From contig JAADDU010000042.1 in assembly GCA_013153755.1 (NCBI GenBank), forward strand, positions 1 to 5,922: DNA of 5,922 bases, given 5' to 3'. Shown here one piece after another: positions 5,470-5,922 of this stretch (positions are counted from its first letter, which is position 1; the number at the start of each line of letters is the position of its first letter). Under the pieces are notes generated by a model that saw only the letters and a list, made by a program, of their open reading frames with translations, did not search any database and was not told the DNA's origin. The position numbers and the translations under genes were made by a program. Source of the stretch: Campylobacterota bacterium (lineage in GTDB: Bacteria > Campylobacterota > Campylobacteria > Campylobacterales > Sulfurimonadaceae).

Positions 5470-5922
5470 TTGAAAAAAATTATACTTTTTTTAGCACTAC
5501 TCACTTCTATCTATGCAGACGCAAAGCTATATACAGGTCTTAATGTTGGTTACTTTAACGAAAGCTTTGGAGATGATTTAGATGCACAAAACTCTAGTAT
5601 ACAGACTAGTCTTAAAGTTGGCTATGGGGAACAAAAAGCTTATGCTATAGAGTTTTCTTTTGATTGGGTTAAAAATGACTCAAAAATCTTTTCAAACAAA
5701 GATGGAGATAAATACTCTATAAATGTAGAACTTGTTAAAGCATTTAACTTACATAAATATATAAATCCATTTTTTAAAGTTGGTATAGGTGGGGGAAGAA
5801 TGACTATAGATAGGGTGATTCAAAGTAAAGTAAATTTTGGTTCATTTAACCTTGGAACAGGTATCTTTATACCCATAAATGAAACTTTTGATATAGAGAT
5901 AGGCTACAGCTATAAGTACTTA
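5470..5922 (+). CDS. Outer-membrane beta-barrel-like protein, 5' part (TTG start, runs off window)
   Basis: The frame gives 151 residues and stays open to the window end. Translation from TTG yields a clear signal peptide, MKKIILFLALLTSIYA, with a predicted cut after Ala16 before DAKLY. The mature part alternates short amphipathic strands rich in Gly and aromatic residues (LYTGLNVGYF, SLKVGYG, YAIEFSFDW, YSINVELVKAF, FFKVGIGGG, FNLGTGIFIP, FDIEIGYSYKY), typical of small outer-membrane barrels of the OmpA/opacity-protein kind. No catalytic motif is seen and I cannot name the family. The protein has no Cys in the visible part. It is transcribed divergently from the ferredoxin operon out of the shared 147-bp region. 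The C-terminal closing strand, which would confirm the barrel, is outside the window. Confidence 0.75.
   Translation, partial: MKKIILFLALLTSIYADAKLYTGLNVGYFNESFGDDLDAQNSSIQTSLKVGYGEQKAYAIEFSFDWVKNDSKIFSNKDGDKYSINVELVKAFNLHKYINPFFKVGIGGGRMTIDRVIQSKVNFGSFNLGTGIFIPINETFDIEIGYSYKYL

Overview
The window looks like the chromosome of a free-living member of the Campylobacterota (Epsilonproteobacteria), most like Sulfurimonas and its relatives. The reasons are the low-GC, A/T-rich codon use, the tight gene packing with overlapping or abutting stops and starts, a histidine kinase with the HQW[KR]QPL-type H-box common in that group, and the panD-ybaB-PDZ cluster. The genus is an inference; no rRNA or marker gene is present.

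Layout. Bases 1-3344 hold a plus-strand operon: the 3' part of a membrane-bound sensor histidine kinase, then the flavoprotein (FrdA/SdhA-type) and iron-sulfur (FrdB/SdhB-type) subunits of a succinate dehydrogenase/fumarate reductase. The kinase overlaps the flavoprotein gene by 11 bp, and the two enzyme genes overlap by ATGA. A minus-strand operon reads inward from about 5350 to 3341: a thioredoxin-like [2Fe-2S] ferredoxin, panD (aspartate 1-decarboxylase), a YbaB/EbfC DNA-binding protein and a secreted PDZ-domain protein. The two operons converge with overlapping TAA stops at 3341-3344. A 147-bp divergent intergenic region (5323-5469) carries promoter-like elements for both sides and two perfect inverted repeats. 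From 5470 to the window end runs a plus-strand, TTG-started, exported beta-barrel-like protein, cut by the window edge.

How the genes work together. The FrdAB pair forms the soluble catalytic half of a fumarate/succinate enzyme, which in this phylum can serve fumarate respiration or the reductive TCA cycle. Three features depart from the textbook enzyme: Gln at the residue that normally carries covalent FAD, a fourth Cys that should turn the usual [3Fe-4S] cluster into [4Fe-4S], and no membrane-anchor gene next to it in the window. Together they suggest a low-potential enzyme biased toward fumarate reduction, with its electron donor encoded elsewhere. The kinase overlapping the operon may sense a related metabolite. 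The opposite operon mixes cofactor synthesis (beta-alanine for pantothenate), nucleoid structure, redox and envelope functions, an arrangement that looks like conserved linkage rather than one pathway.
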